DNA of 18,675 bases. It comes from JAWXBM01 sp964470455 (lineage in GTDB: Bacteria; Pseudomonadota; Gammaproteobacteria; Xanthomonadales; SZUA-36). Both the position numbers and the translations under genes were made by a program. Shown piece after piece: positions 8,133 to 15,313 of the stretch. The notes under the pieces are model-generated. The model searched no databases. It had not been told where the DNA came from and was given only the letters and a program-made list of their open reading frames with translations. The stretch lies in the NCBI GenBank assembly GCA_964470455.1, contig CAYYCX010000084.1, positions 1 to 18,675 of the forward strand, written 5' to 3'. How positions within the stretch are numbered: the first letter of the stretch is position 1; each line of letters opens with the position of its first letter.

Positions 8133-8566
8133 TGGCTGGAATTGCCTGGGGTTTCCGTTCGATCGGTGGCGATGGACAGGTTGTGGAAGCCCAGTTCGGC
8201 AGCCACGTCCATGGCCATCACCACGTAATGATGGGGTGTCATGCGGTCGGCGCGCAGCACCAGGGGAATGTCGCGCCGGTTTCCGGCTGCCTGCCCGAAT
8301 GCAGCCACCAGGGTGGCCCGTTGGTCATCCACCAGTTGCTGGTCATTGAGGTACATCCGGCCCATGGGGTCTATCACCAGTTCCAGTTTTTCCGGAACTT
8401 CCGTGGGCGCATCCACCGCGCTGGCTTCCGGCAGGTCCACCTTGAGTACTGCCTGGCGCTCAAAATTCGTACTCACCATGAAAAAGATCAGCAACAGGAA
8501 CACCACATCGATCAGTGATGTGAGGTCAACCGTCGGTTCCTCGCGTTCACGCGCGCGAAGCTTCAC
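8129..8566 (-). CDS. exbD: ExbD/TolR-family proton-channel subunit
   Basis: This is the single-span partner of ExbB in the proton-motive-force motor that energises TonB-dependent outer-membrane transport (or, for TolR, the Tol-Pal system). The 145 residues show a short cytoplasmic N-terminus, one transmembrane helix (about 15-33) carrying the essential aspartate D20 in LTSLIDVVFLLLIFFM, and a periplasmic domain (about 45-135). It starts with GTG at 8566, supported by GGAGG five bases upstream (8572-8576), and follows exbB after one base. It overlaps msbA by four bases. No tonB, tolA, tolB or pal is seen nearby, so the ExbD label rests on resemblance and on recalled exbB-exbD-msbA gene order. 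Which energy-transducing partner it serves is not shown. Confidence 0.92.
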   Translation of the reverse strand: MKLRAREREEPTVDLTSLIDVVFLLLIFFMVSTNFERQAVLKVDLPEASAVDAPTEVPEKLELVIDPMGRMYLNDQQLVDDQRATLVAAFGQAAGNRRDIPLVLRADRMTPHHYVVMAMDVAAELGFHNLSIATDRTETPGNSSQ

Positions 8567-8567
8567 T

Positions 8568-9206
8568 TCAGCCTCCCGGTACCCGGTTGCCGAGCCGTGC
8601 CACGTGACCCCGTTCGATGGCTTCGATCAGGCTGATGGCCTGTTCTTCCATGGTGATCACGTACATGTCCACCTTGCCCTTGAAATAGCGGTAGAAGAAA
8701 TAACTGGGAATCGCCACGCACAGGCCGGCTGCAGTGGTGATCAGGGCTTCGGATATGCCGCCCGCCAGGGCATTGGCGTTGCCCACGCCGTGCGCCATGA
8801 TGGCTGAGAACACTTTGATCATGCCGATAACCGTGCCCAGCAGCCCGAGCAGCGGACTGATCCCGGCGATGGTGCCCAGGGTATTGAGAAAGCGTTCCAG
8901 TTCGTGCAGCACATGGCGCCCGGTATCCTCCACCGATTCCTTGATCAGGTCGCGCGGCCGGTGACGGTTGGCCAGGGCGGCCGCCAGAACCCGCCCCAGG
9001 GCTGAGGAATTACGCAACTGGTCGATATGGCGCTTGTCGAGTTCGTGTCGCGCGGCCCATTCTTCCACCTGTTCGCCAACACCGGCAGGAATCACATTGC
9101 GTCGTCGCAGCGCCCAGAAGCGCTCGGCAATGATGGCCACAGCCAGTATCGAGCAGAAAATGATGGGAACCATCAGCCAGCCGCCGGCATAGATGATCTC
9201 TAGCAC
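8568..9206 (-). CDS. exbB: ExbB/TolQ/MotA-family proton-channel protein
   Basis: ExbB forms the pentameric inner-membrane scaffold around ExbD that couples proton flow to TonB. From GTG 9206 the product has 212 residues. The first transmembrane helix is about 8-27 (LEIIYAGGWLMVPIIFCSIL), a cytoplasmic loop follows, then the MotA/TolQ/ExbB signature ISPLLGLLGTVIGMIKVF and a third helix ALITTAAGLCVAIPSYFFYR. A longer frame to ATG 9254 exists. I prefer 9206 because AAAGGAG lies eight bases upstream (9215-9221), known ExbB proteins begin close to the first helix, and a candidate -10 box at 9241-9246 would place the longer start at or before the transcription start. It is one base from exbD. TolQ is the alternative, but no tol genes accompany it. 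Confidence 0.92.
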   Translation of the reverse strand: MLEIIYAGGWLMVPIIFCSILAVAIIAERFWALRRRNVIPAGVGEQVEEWAARHELDKRHIDQLRNSSALGRVLAAALANRHRPRDLIKESVEDTGRHVLHELERFLNTLGTIAGISPLLGLLGTVIGMIKVFSAIMAHGVGNANALAGGISEALITTAAGLCVAIPSYFFYRYFKGKVDMYVITMEEQAISLIEAIERGHVARLGNRVPGG

Positions 9207-9240
9207 GTGCTTCACTCCTTTGATCAATCGGGCTAGGCGC

Positions 9241-9269
9241 ATGATACATGGCACATCCGCAACTGGCCA
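9241..9269 (-). promoter_or_regulatory. Candidate sigma70-type promoter for exbB-exbD-msbA-lpxK-kdsB
   Basis: On the minus strand TGGCCA (9264-9269, 4 of 6 to consensus) is followed after 17 bases by TATCAT (9241-9246, 5 of 6). Transcription would begin near 9234, some 28 bases before the preferred exbB start and just ahead of its Shine-Dalgarno. It sits in the 119-base gap between comEC and exbB, the widest gap downstream of lolC. Prediction only. Confidence 0.35.
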
Positions 9270-9325
9270 TGGAAGAAACGGCTGGATCCGGTAACAGCCA
9301 CCGAACCGTCAGGAAGTGCCCCGTG

Positions 9326-11704
9326 TCAGGGGCATTCGTCCCCCGCCGGCCAGCGCCATGGTGCGGCGCGAACCCGGCGTGCGCTGCTGAGTTCCAGCGG
9401 CCCATCGCCTTCCGCTTCCAGACGTATGGCTCCACAACGATCGGTGGAAAGAAAGCGGATACCCGCATCCACATAGCGTTGCCGCACTTCCTGGCGTGGA
9501 AAATCAAAGCGGTTACCGATGCCGGCGGTGGCGATGGCCAATTCGGGCACCGTGGCGTGCAGCAGCTCCTGGCTTGAAGATGACCGGCTGCCATGATGCG
9601 GAACCAGCAGTATCCGGTTGACGCCAAGGCCTTGCGCCACGAGCCGCTTCTCCACGCTGGTGGAGATATCACCTGCCAGCAGGGTTTTGAAACGGCCTGC
9701 ATCCACCTCCAGCACGCAGGACGAATCGTTGCCGAGATATGGCAGGAACGCCGATGGATGCAGCACCTCGACCCGGCTCCGCGACCATTGCCATTCCAGT
9801 GTGTCATGGCAGGGCTGTATGCCGGGCAGCGGATTCCGCAGGTTGGCATACACCGGAACCCGGGGGTATTGCTTGCGCAGGCTGGCCAGCCCGCCGGCAT
9901 GGTCGAGATCACCGTGGCTGATTACGATGCGGTGCGGTGCTGCATGCCCGTTCGCCAGCACGGCGGGATGGATCACGGAGCCCACGAGGTCGTAGCCTGA
10001 CGCATCTTCCAGGTTGCTGCCGGGCCCGCTGTCATACAACAGCAGGTGCGACCCGGTTTGCATCAGCAATGCCGTGCCCTGCCCTGCGTCCAGCACTTCC
10101 ATCACAAAGCGCTGGGCAGGGGCCGGGCTGGCCGGCAACAGCAGCGGCAGCATGAGCAGCAGCGCCGGAGCCTGCAGCCGCAACCCGCGCGGCATGAGCA
10201 GCATCACAGCGCCCACGATCGCCGGCAGCAGGCTCCAGAACGAGGGTTGCAGAACCGTGCTGAATTCCTGCACGGATGCAGACAGCGGACCCAGCAGCCA
10301 CATGAGCGCATCAGCGGCCTGCGCCGCCAGCCGCACCAGGCCAACAAAGACAAATTCGCTGACCGGCCAGGCCACAATGGCCAGCAGCACCAGCGGGACC
10401 ACCACGAAGCTTACCCAGGGTATGGCCACCAGGTTGGCCACAAACCCGGCCGGGCTGGAGAGCTGGAACCACCAGGCGGTGAAAGGCAAACTGACCAGCA
10501 TCACCGCTCCCTGCGCCTGTAATGACCGGGATAGCCAGCCGCGCCGGCGGGTATGCCTGGGCACGAACCACAGCATCAGCGCACCGACCGCGACAAAGGA
10601 CATCCAGGCGCCGGCCTGCAGCGGAGCCAATGGTTCCGTCAGCAACACAATGGCCAGCGCCAGCAACAGCGAATGCACCGGCCTGATCCTGCGCCGCACA
10701 AGTACCAGCACCAGGATCACGCTCAGCATCACCAGGGCGCGAACGGTTGCGGTGGAAAACCCGGCCAGCCCGGCATAGAAGCCGGCAATTGCCCAGCCGA
10801 ACAACAGGCTGCAGAGCTGGATGTTGGGCAGCCAACGGCCAAAAGGCATCAACAGGATGCGCGCCAGGCCGTACGCCAGGAAATAGGCAAGGCCCACGTG
10901 CAGGCCTGAAATGGCCAGCAGGTGTGCCGTTCCGGTAACCGACAGGATCCGGGTCTGTTGTTTGCTGAGTCCGCTGCGATCGGCCACGGCAAGCGCGCGG
11001 ACCATACCGACTCCGTCCGGGCCGAATCCTTTCGGGTCCAGTTCTTCCGGGCGGGCTGTATCCTGGTTGGCGGTTCGCGCGATTGCGGCGCTGAGCCGTG
11101 CGCGAACCCGGTCCAGCTGGCCGTGCCATCCGGCGGTGCCCAGCAGTTCACCCTGGCGCACCGTGGCCTGCGCACCGATGCCTTCGGCAAACAACCAGCG
11201 TTCCCGGTCATTGCCCTGGAAATTGACCAGCCCCCAGGGTGGCTTGAGCTGCACCTGCAAGCGCCAGTATTGGCCGGGCAGCAGCTCGGGTGGATTGCGA
11301 TACCAGTTCACCAGTATTCGACGGGGCAGCTTCTGCGGCGCAGCGGAACGATCCGAAGGTGACGACGATATTTCAGGGCCTGTCGACAACGGTTCCAGCC
11401 GGAAACGGGTATGGCCCTCCTGGACATCGGGTAAACCGATGATGCGGCCCTCGATCTCTGTCAATTCGCCGCGTTCAAATCCGCTGAAGCGGTCATTCAG
11501 CTGGTGATGCAGCGCCAATGCCACCCACAGCAACCCGCCACCAGCGGCCATGGCGATGGCAAACCGGCCGGTGAGCATCAGCAGGACAACGGGGGCGAAA
11601 AACGGGATGAGTAGCCACGGAGGCCATTGCAGGAAGAACCAGGCATAAGCCAGGGCGGCCCCGCCGATGAATGCGGCAGGACAGCCCGGCCCCGCCCGGC
11701 TCAT
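9326..11704 (-). CDS. comEC: ComEC/Rec2-family DNA uptake channel
   Basis: ComEC is the inner-membrane channel that passes single-stranded transforming DNA into the cytoplasm. The 792 residues are in full three-domain form: N-terminal hydrophobic helices (about 10-65), an OB-like DUF4131 region (about 80-200), the competence membrane domain (about 235-505) with the family hallmark HLLAISGLHVG (261-271), and a C-terminal metallo-beta-lactamase domain. The latter shows DAGQGTALLMQTG (539-551), SHGDLDHAGG (596-605) and VPHHGSRSSSSQEL, so the metal-site histidines look intact and a nuclease role is possible. ATG 11704 follows the lolD stop by two bases. A complete comEC suggests competence potential, but pilus and other com genes are not in the window. 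Its seat between lolD and exbB recalls Xanthomonas-type gene order. Confidence 0.93.
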   Translation of the reverse strand: MSRAGPGCPAAFIGGAALAYAWFFLQWPPWLLIPFFAPVVLLMLTGRFAIAMAAGGGLLWVALALHHQLNDRFSGFERGELTEIEGRIIGLPDVQEGHTRFRLEPLSTGPEISSSPSDRSAAPQKLPRRILVNWYRNPPELLPGQYWRLQVQLKPPWGLVNFQGNDRERWLFAEGIGAQATVRQGELLGTAGWHGQLDRVRARLSAAIARTANQDTARPEELDPKGFGPDGVGMVRALAVADRSGLSKQQTRILSVTGTAHLLAISGLHVGLAYFLAYGLARILLMPFGRWLPNIQLCSLLFGWAIAGFYAGLAGFSTATVRALVMLSVILVLVLVRRRIRPVHSLLLALAIVLLTEPLAPLQAGAWMSFVAVGALMLWFVPRHTRRRGWLSRSLQAQGAVMLVSLPFTAWWFQLSSPAGFVANLVAIPWVSFVVVPLVLLAIVAWPVSEFVFVGLVRLAAQAADALMWLLGPLSASVQEFSTVLQPSFWSLLPAIVGAVMLLMPRGLRLQAPALLLMLPLLLPASPAPAQRFVMEVLDAGQGTALLMQTGSHLLLYDSGPGSNLEDASGYDLVGSVIHPAVLANGHAAPHRIVISHGDLDHAGGLASLRKQYPRVPVYANLRNPLPGIQPCHDTLEWQWSRSRVEVLHPSAFLPYLGNDSSCVLEVDAGRFKTLLAGDISTSVEKRLVAQGLGVNRILLVPHHGSRSSSSQELLHATVPELAIATAGIGNRFDFPRQEVRQRYVDAGIRFLSTDRCGAIRLEAEGDGPLELSSARRVRAAPWRWPAGDECP

Positions 11705-11706
11705 GG

Positions 11707-12438
11707 TCAGCCCAGCGGGTGCAGGCTGCCCAGGCGAAGTTCGAGCTTCTGGTCCATCCGGGATGCCAGCGCCGTGTCATGGGTCACCAGCAGTAGGCTG
11801 GTTGCCAGTTCCCGGTTCAGTTCCAGCAACAGGCCATACACCTGTTGCGCCGTGCGTTCATCCAGGTTGCCGGTGGGTTCATCTCCCAACAACACCCGGG
11901 GGCGTCCCACCAGGGCCCGCGCCGCAGCGGCGCGCTGCCGCTCGCCACCCGACAGTTCACCGGGTTTGTGGTTCAGCCGCTCGCCCAGTCCAACGCGCTG
12001 CAGCAATTCGCCGGCCGCATGGCGGGCTTCGCTCACCGGCGTGCCGCGAATCAGCAGTGGCATGGCGACATTTTCCAGCGCTGTGAATTCAGGCAGCAGG
12101 TGATGGAACTGGTAGACAAACCCCATGGTGCGGTTGCGGATTTCGCCGCGCTTCACTTCCGGTTGCTGCCACAGCGACATTCCTTCAACCAGCACTTCGC
12201 CTTCGTCCGGTTTGTCCAGGCCGCCCAGGATATGCAACAGCGTGCTCTTGCCCGCGCCGGACGCACCGACAATCGCCAGCGACTGCCCTGCTTCCAGCTT
12301 CAGGTCGATCCTGGCCAGTACTTCGATGCGCTTGCTGCCCTGGTGAAACGTTTTGGAGATATTGCGGGCCTCGAGAACCGGCGACGTCGCCGTTCCGTCG
12401 CGCCCTGCCCGGGAATTGACTGACGGATTGCTACTCAT
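11707..12438 (-). CDS. lolD: LolD, lipoprotein-releasing ABC transporter ATPase
   Basis: LolD powers extraction of outer-membrane lipoproteins from the inner membrane and their handover to LolA. The 243 residues have Walker A GASGAGKST (58-66), the LolD-like FVYQFHHLLPEFTALENV (107-124) at the Q-loop, signature LSGGE (162-166), Walker B VLLGDEPTGNLD (182-193) and H220 in LVTHD. The family is close to FtsE and MacB ATPases, but FQFHHLLPEF-type sequence and the adjoining permease support LolD. Its ATG overlaps the permease stop by eight bases (12431-12438), consistent with coupled synthesis. Only one permease gene adjoins it, in contrast to lolC-lolD-lolE of E. coli. A 20-residue polar extension precedes the domain. 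Confidence 0.94.
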   Translation of the reverse strand: MSSNPSVNSRAGRDGTATSPVLEARNISKTFHQGSKRIEVLARIDLKLEAGQSLAIVGASGAGKSTLLHILGGLDKPDEGEVLVEGMSLWQQPEVKRGEIRNRTMGFVYQFHHLLPEFTALENVAMPLLIRGTPVSEARHAAGELLQRVGLGERLNHKPGELSGGERQRAAAARALVGRPRVLLGDEPTGNLDERTAQQVYGLLLELNRELATSLLLVTHDTALASRMDQKLELRLGSLHPLG

Positions 12439-13678
12439 AGCGCAGGGCCTCGGCAGGGTGCGTTTTGGCGGCGCGCCAGGACGGGTACAACGTGGACAAC
12501 AGTGACATGCCGAGCGTCATCGCCGCGAACTTGATGACATCGGCCGAACGCAACTCCGATGGCAGCTCGCTGATGTAGTAAATGTCCGAGGGGAACAGGC
12601 TGAAGCCGAACAGTTGCTCCAGGAAAGGCACCACGGAGTGGATGTTGAGCGCGAGCAGAATGCCGCCCACCACGCCCAGGGCCGTGCCGATCACGCCGAT
12701 CAGGCTGCCCTGGATCACGAAGATGCGCAGGATGGTGCCAGGGCGGGCGCCCATGGTTTTCAGGATGGCGATGTCGGACTGCTTGTCTGTGACCACCATC
12801 ACCAGCATGGAGATGATGTTGAATGCAGCGACAGCGATGATCAGGGACAGGATCACCCACATCACGGTTTTCTCGGTCCGCACGGCCTGGAACAGGTTGC
12901 CGCGCTCCTGGGTCCAGTCGCGCACAAAGTACTGGCCTGGCAATTCAGCGGAGATTTCCCGCGCCACCCGCCAGGACTGGTCCATGTCATCCAGTTTCAG
13001 GCGGATGCCGCCCACGGTACCTTCAGGCAGCCGCAACAGCCGGGCGGCGTCAGCGATATGCACCAGCGCAAGTGCCGAGTCGTTCTCGTATTCGCCAAAT
13101 TCAAAAGCGCCAACCACGGTAAAGCGGCGCATTAGCGGGCTGGCCCCGACGGGCGTTGCTTTCAGCCGCGGAGCGATCATGGTAACCCGGTCGCCCGGGC
13201 CCACCCGCAACCGCGAGGCCAGGCTGATGCCCAGGACGATGCCGTATTCACCGGGCCGCAAGTCCCGCAGTTGCCCGGCGATCATTTTGTCCTGCACTTC
13301 TGAAACACGCGCTTCAAATTCCGGGTCGATGCCGCGCAGGATGGCGCCGGACGATTCATTTCCCTGCAGCCACACGCCTTCCTCGATATAGGGCGCCGCG
13401 CCCAGCACTGCCGGGTTGGTTTCTGCCTGCCCGATGAGGGAATGCCAGTCCTCGATGAATCCGCCAACCGGCTGGATGGTGGCATGGGCGATGGCGCCCA
13501 GGATGCGGCTGCGCAATTCCTTCTCAAAACCGTTCATCACGGAGATGACTGTTATCAGCGTGGTCACGCCCAGCGCGATCCCCAGCATGGAAATCAGCGA
13601 GATGAAGGAGATGAAGTGATTGCTTCGCTTGGCGCGCAGGTATCGCATGCCAATGAAGGCGGACAGTGGTCGGTACAT
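12431..13678 (-). CDS. LolC/LolE-family lipoprotein-releasing permease (possible single-permease LolF type)
   Basis: This is the membrane subunit partnering LolD, with FtsX-like topology: TM1 about 24-48, a large periplasmic domain about 50-265, then TM2-TM4 about 272-296, 318-345 and 381-398. The N-terminus FIGMRYLRAKRSNHFISFIS and the cytoplasmic coupling segment SDIAILKTMGARPG are typical of the LolC/E family. The periplasmic segment TPVGASPLMRRFTVVG (175-190) resembles the LolC hook that recruits LolA (E. coli TPMGRIPSQRLFNV, from memory). No second permease follows lolD, where lolE would be. A homodimeric LolF-type transporter is therefore plausible, but a lolE elsewhere cannot be excluded; I leave the symbol blank. 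ATG 13678 has no obvious Shine-Dalgarno. It lies 94 bases after rluC. Confidence 0.92.
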   Translation of the reverse strand: MYRPLSAFIGMRYLRAKRSNHFISFISLISMLGIALGVTTLITVISVMNGFEKELRSRILGAIAHATIQPVGGFIEDWHSLIGQAETNPAVLGAAPYIEEGVWLQGNESSGAILRGIDPEFEARVSEVQDKMIAGQLRDLRPGEYGIVLGISLASRLRVGPGDRVTMIAPRLKATPVGASPLMRRFTVVGAFEFGEYENDSALALVHIADAARLLRLPEGTVGGIRLKLDDMDQSWRVAREISAELPGQYFVRDWTQERGNLFQAVRTEKTVMWVILSLIIAVAAFNIISMLVMVVTDKQSDIAILKTMGARPGTILRIFVIQGSLIGVIGTALGVVGGILLALNIHSVVPFLEQLFGFSLFPSDIYYISELPSELRSADVIKFAAMTLGMSLLSTLYPSWRAAKTHPAEALRYE

Positions 13679-13772
13679 GCGCGAATTAGATCACAGCCAC
13701 TGGGGCATCACCAGCGGACAATCCGCATCCGGTTGTAGGAATTTTCCTCGGCAAGGCGTGTTTTCTCCAGTA

Positions 13773-14750
13773 TCAGTCGGCGCGGGTTTCCAGTGCCACC
13801 AGCACAGACCGCAACGCATCCGGCAGGTTCGAATGCACGATCACCGGTTCTCCCGCCAGGTCGGTGAATTCCACCTGGTGGGCATGCAGGAACATGCGCT
13901 TCAGCCCCAGCGACTTCCACCATTTGAGGTCGGCCTTGCTGGAATATTTCGGGTCTCCGGCCAACGGCAGGCCGAGGTATTTCGCATGCTGGCGTATCTG
14001 GTGCGTGCGGCCGGTGAAAATTTCGGCCTCAACGTAGCTGCATTCGGGGTTGTGTTCGGGCAGGTCCTGCAGGCGGCGGAACACCGTCAGGGCGGATTTG
14101 CCGCCTTGCCCGGCCGGGTGGCCGTCATCATCCTGCTCCTCGTGGCTGAACTGCGAATCCTTGCCGGCCGGCACATCCACGGTGACGCGGTCCTCGGGCA
14201 GGCGCCCGTCCATCAGGCACAGGTAGCGCTTTTTCACCTTGCCTTCGCGGAATTGCATGGACAGATGCCGCAGGGCCTGGCCGTTCAACGCCATCACCAG
14301 GCAGCCGCTGGTTTCCCGATCGATGCGATGAGCCAGTTCGATATACTGGCCGGGCCAGGCCTGGCGCAGCGCTTCAATCACTCCCCAGGGCAACCCGGAG
14401 CCGGAATGCACGGCCATGCCCACCGGCTTGTCCAACACCAGGAAATCTGCATCCCGATACAGTATCGCGCCCTGCAATTGTTCGATCACTTCGGCTGATA
14501 CCCTGAAATTGCCTGGCTCGTTTACCCGAGCGGGAGGCACGCGCACGGTATCACCGGCCTGCAGTTTGCGATCCGGCTTGGCGCGACCACCGTTCACCCG
14601 CACCTGCCCGGTCCGGATCAACCGGTACACCGCTGCCTTGGGCAGGCCTTTCAACTGGTTGCCGAGAAAATTGTCCAGCCGTTGTCCGGCACGATCAGCG
14701 GTGACTTCCAACTGTTGTACACCGACGGTTTTTTGCGCCCTGGAATTCAT
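13773..14750 (-). CDS. rluC: RluC-type 23S rRNA pseudouridine synthase
   Basis: RluC isomerises uridines 955, 2504 and 2580 of 23S rRNA in E. coli. The 325 residues have an N-terminal S4 RNA-binding domain (about 20-75; GQRLDNFL, VYRLIRTGQVRVNGGRAKP) and an RluA-family catalytic domain. The catalytic aspartate is D144 in AHRIDRETSG, the same number as E. coli RluC D144. Further motifs are VLDKPVGMAVHSGSGLPWG (105-123), and TGRTHQIRQHAKYLG (246-260). E. coli has HRLD where this has HRID, a mild change. Divergent placement beside rne is the classic RluC context and favours RluC over RluD or RluA. ATG 14750 lacks a strong Shine-Dalgarno; AAGGG lies too far upstream. The gene ends 94 bases before the Lol permease, with no terminator seen between. 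Confidence 0.93.
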   Translation of the reverse strand: MNSRAQKTVGVQQLEVTADRAGQRLDNFLGNQLKGLPKAAVYRLIRTGQVRVNGGRAKPDRKLQAGDTVRVPPARVNEPGNFRVSAEVIEQLQGAILYRDADFLVLDKPVGMAVHSGSGLPWGVIEALRQAWPGQYIELAHRIDRETSGCLVMALNGQALRHLSMQFREGKVKKRYLCLMDGRLPEDRVTVDVPAGKDSQFSHEEQDDDGHPAGQGGKSALTVFRRLQDLPEHNPECSYVEAEIFTGRTHQIRQHAKYLGLPLAGDPKYSSKADLKWWKSLGLKRMFLHAHQVEFTDLAGEPVIVHSNLPDALRSVLVALETRAD

Positions 14751-14781
14751 GAGACTGATTATTTATCCCTTTTTTAAGTCA

Positions 14782-14810
14782 TTGATAGCGCGAAAAAAGG
14801 CTGTTATATT
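14782..14810 (+). promoter_or_regulatory. Sigma70-type promoter for rne, overlapped by an inverted repeat
   Basis: TTGATA (14782-14787) and TATATT (14805-14810) are separated by exactly 17 bases, each close to consensus. Transcription would start near 14817, giving an rne leader of about 497 nt. The -10 box sits inside a near-palindrome CTGTTATATTACAG (14801-14814, 12 of 14 positions symmetric), and AGCGC/GCGCT (14787-14791, 14814-14818) flank it. The symmetry could be an operator or serve a divergent rluC promoter. Confidence 0.6.
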
Positions 14811-15313
14811 ACAGCGCTTCGGAAAACCGCGCAGGCTGCTGCTTTGGCACAGTCTGAATTTGTGGCTGTGGCTCCGGTCTTCAGCGCCGATTTCTTCGGC
14901 ACGATTTCTTCTCCCAGTGCTCCGAATTGGGCGTTGCAATCCAACCAGCGTGGTCACAGAGTCCTGTCAGTTACAGGGCACTGCCCTCACCTGCGACAGT
15001 ATCCGAAATTCGCCTTGCGGACGAGTGCATTTGCCCCGTCAGCGCATCGGATCCTTTCGGCGCACGCAGGCAACCCTCGTAATGACGAATAAAAATTATT
15101 GCGAGTGGCAGGCAATAAACAGATTTCCGCAGCCGCTCGAAGGCGCCTGCGTGGTTCCGGCTCCCGCAATGTTTTGGCGGCCGGCATACAACCCAATATG
15201 TAAAGGCAATCCTGGTTACGGACAGGTCGTTCGGCCAGGTACGTGAATCGTGCAGGCGCCACCGCGTTGGCTGCAACCGTGCGTTCAGGCCAGGATGCCT
15301 GAGGAAAAACAAA
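14811..15313 (+). promoter_or_regulatory. Long structured 5' leader of rne
   Basis: About 500 bases without a convincing gene lie between the promoter and the rne start. I see several stem-loops: GCCGA/TCGGC (14886-14900); CCTGT/ACAGG (14963-14977) competing with AGGGC/GCCCT (14975-14987), the latter enclosed by CTGTC/GACAG (14964-14968, 14995-14999); CCGG-CCGC/GCGG-CCGG with a three-base bulge (15157-15184); and a hairpin next to the Shine-Dalgarno. A nine-base complementarity GGCGCCTGC/GCAGGCGCC joins 15142-15150 to 15252-15260. E. coli rne has a 361-nt leader through which RNase E limits its own mRNA; an equivalent role here is inference. The only frame in it of note is TTG-initiated (14844-15092) and unconvincing. 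Confidence 0.55.
15285..15302 (+). promoter_or_regulatory. Hairpin abutting the rne Shine-Dalgarno
   Basis: TCAGGC (15285-15290), loop CAGGAT, GCCTGA (15297-15302) form a perfect six-base-pair stem. Its last two bases are the first two of the Shine-Dalgarno GAGGA (15301-15305), which stands eight bases before ATG 15314. Pairing would partly occupy the ribosome site and could modulate initiation or be an RNase E contact. Confidence 0.45.

Noticed and set aside
13708..13923. Minus-strand frame over the rluC end and the gap before the Lol permease, ending LAEENSYNRMRIVRW
   Set aside because: The tail looks protein-like, but most of the frame overlaps rluC out of frame, and no family comes to mind. 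I take it as chance.
14844..15092. 82-residue TTG-initiated frame in the rne leader
   Set aside because: Rare start codon, no Shine-Dalgarno, composition unlike the neighbours, and it crosses the predicted hairpins.
15060..15110. Sequence reminiscent of dispersed CGTCATTGCGAGG-type genomic repeats (GTAATGACGAATAA)
   Set aside because: Only a short partial likeness, a single copy in the window, and no flanking inverted arms.
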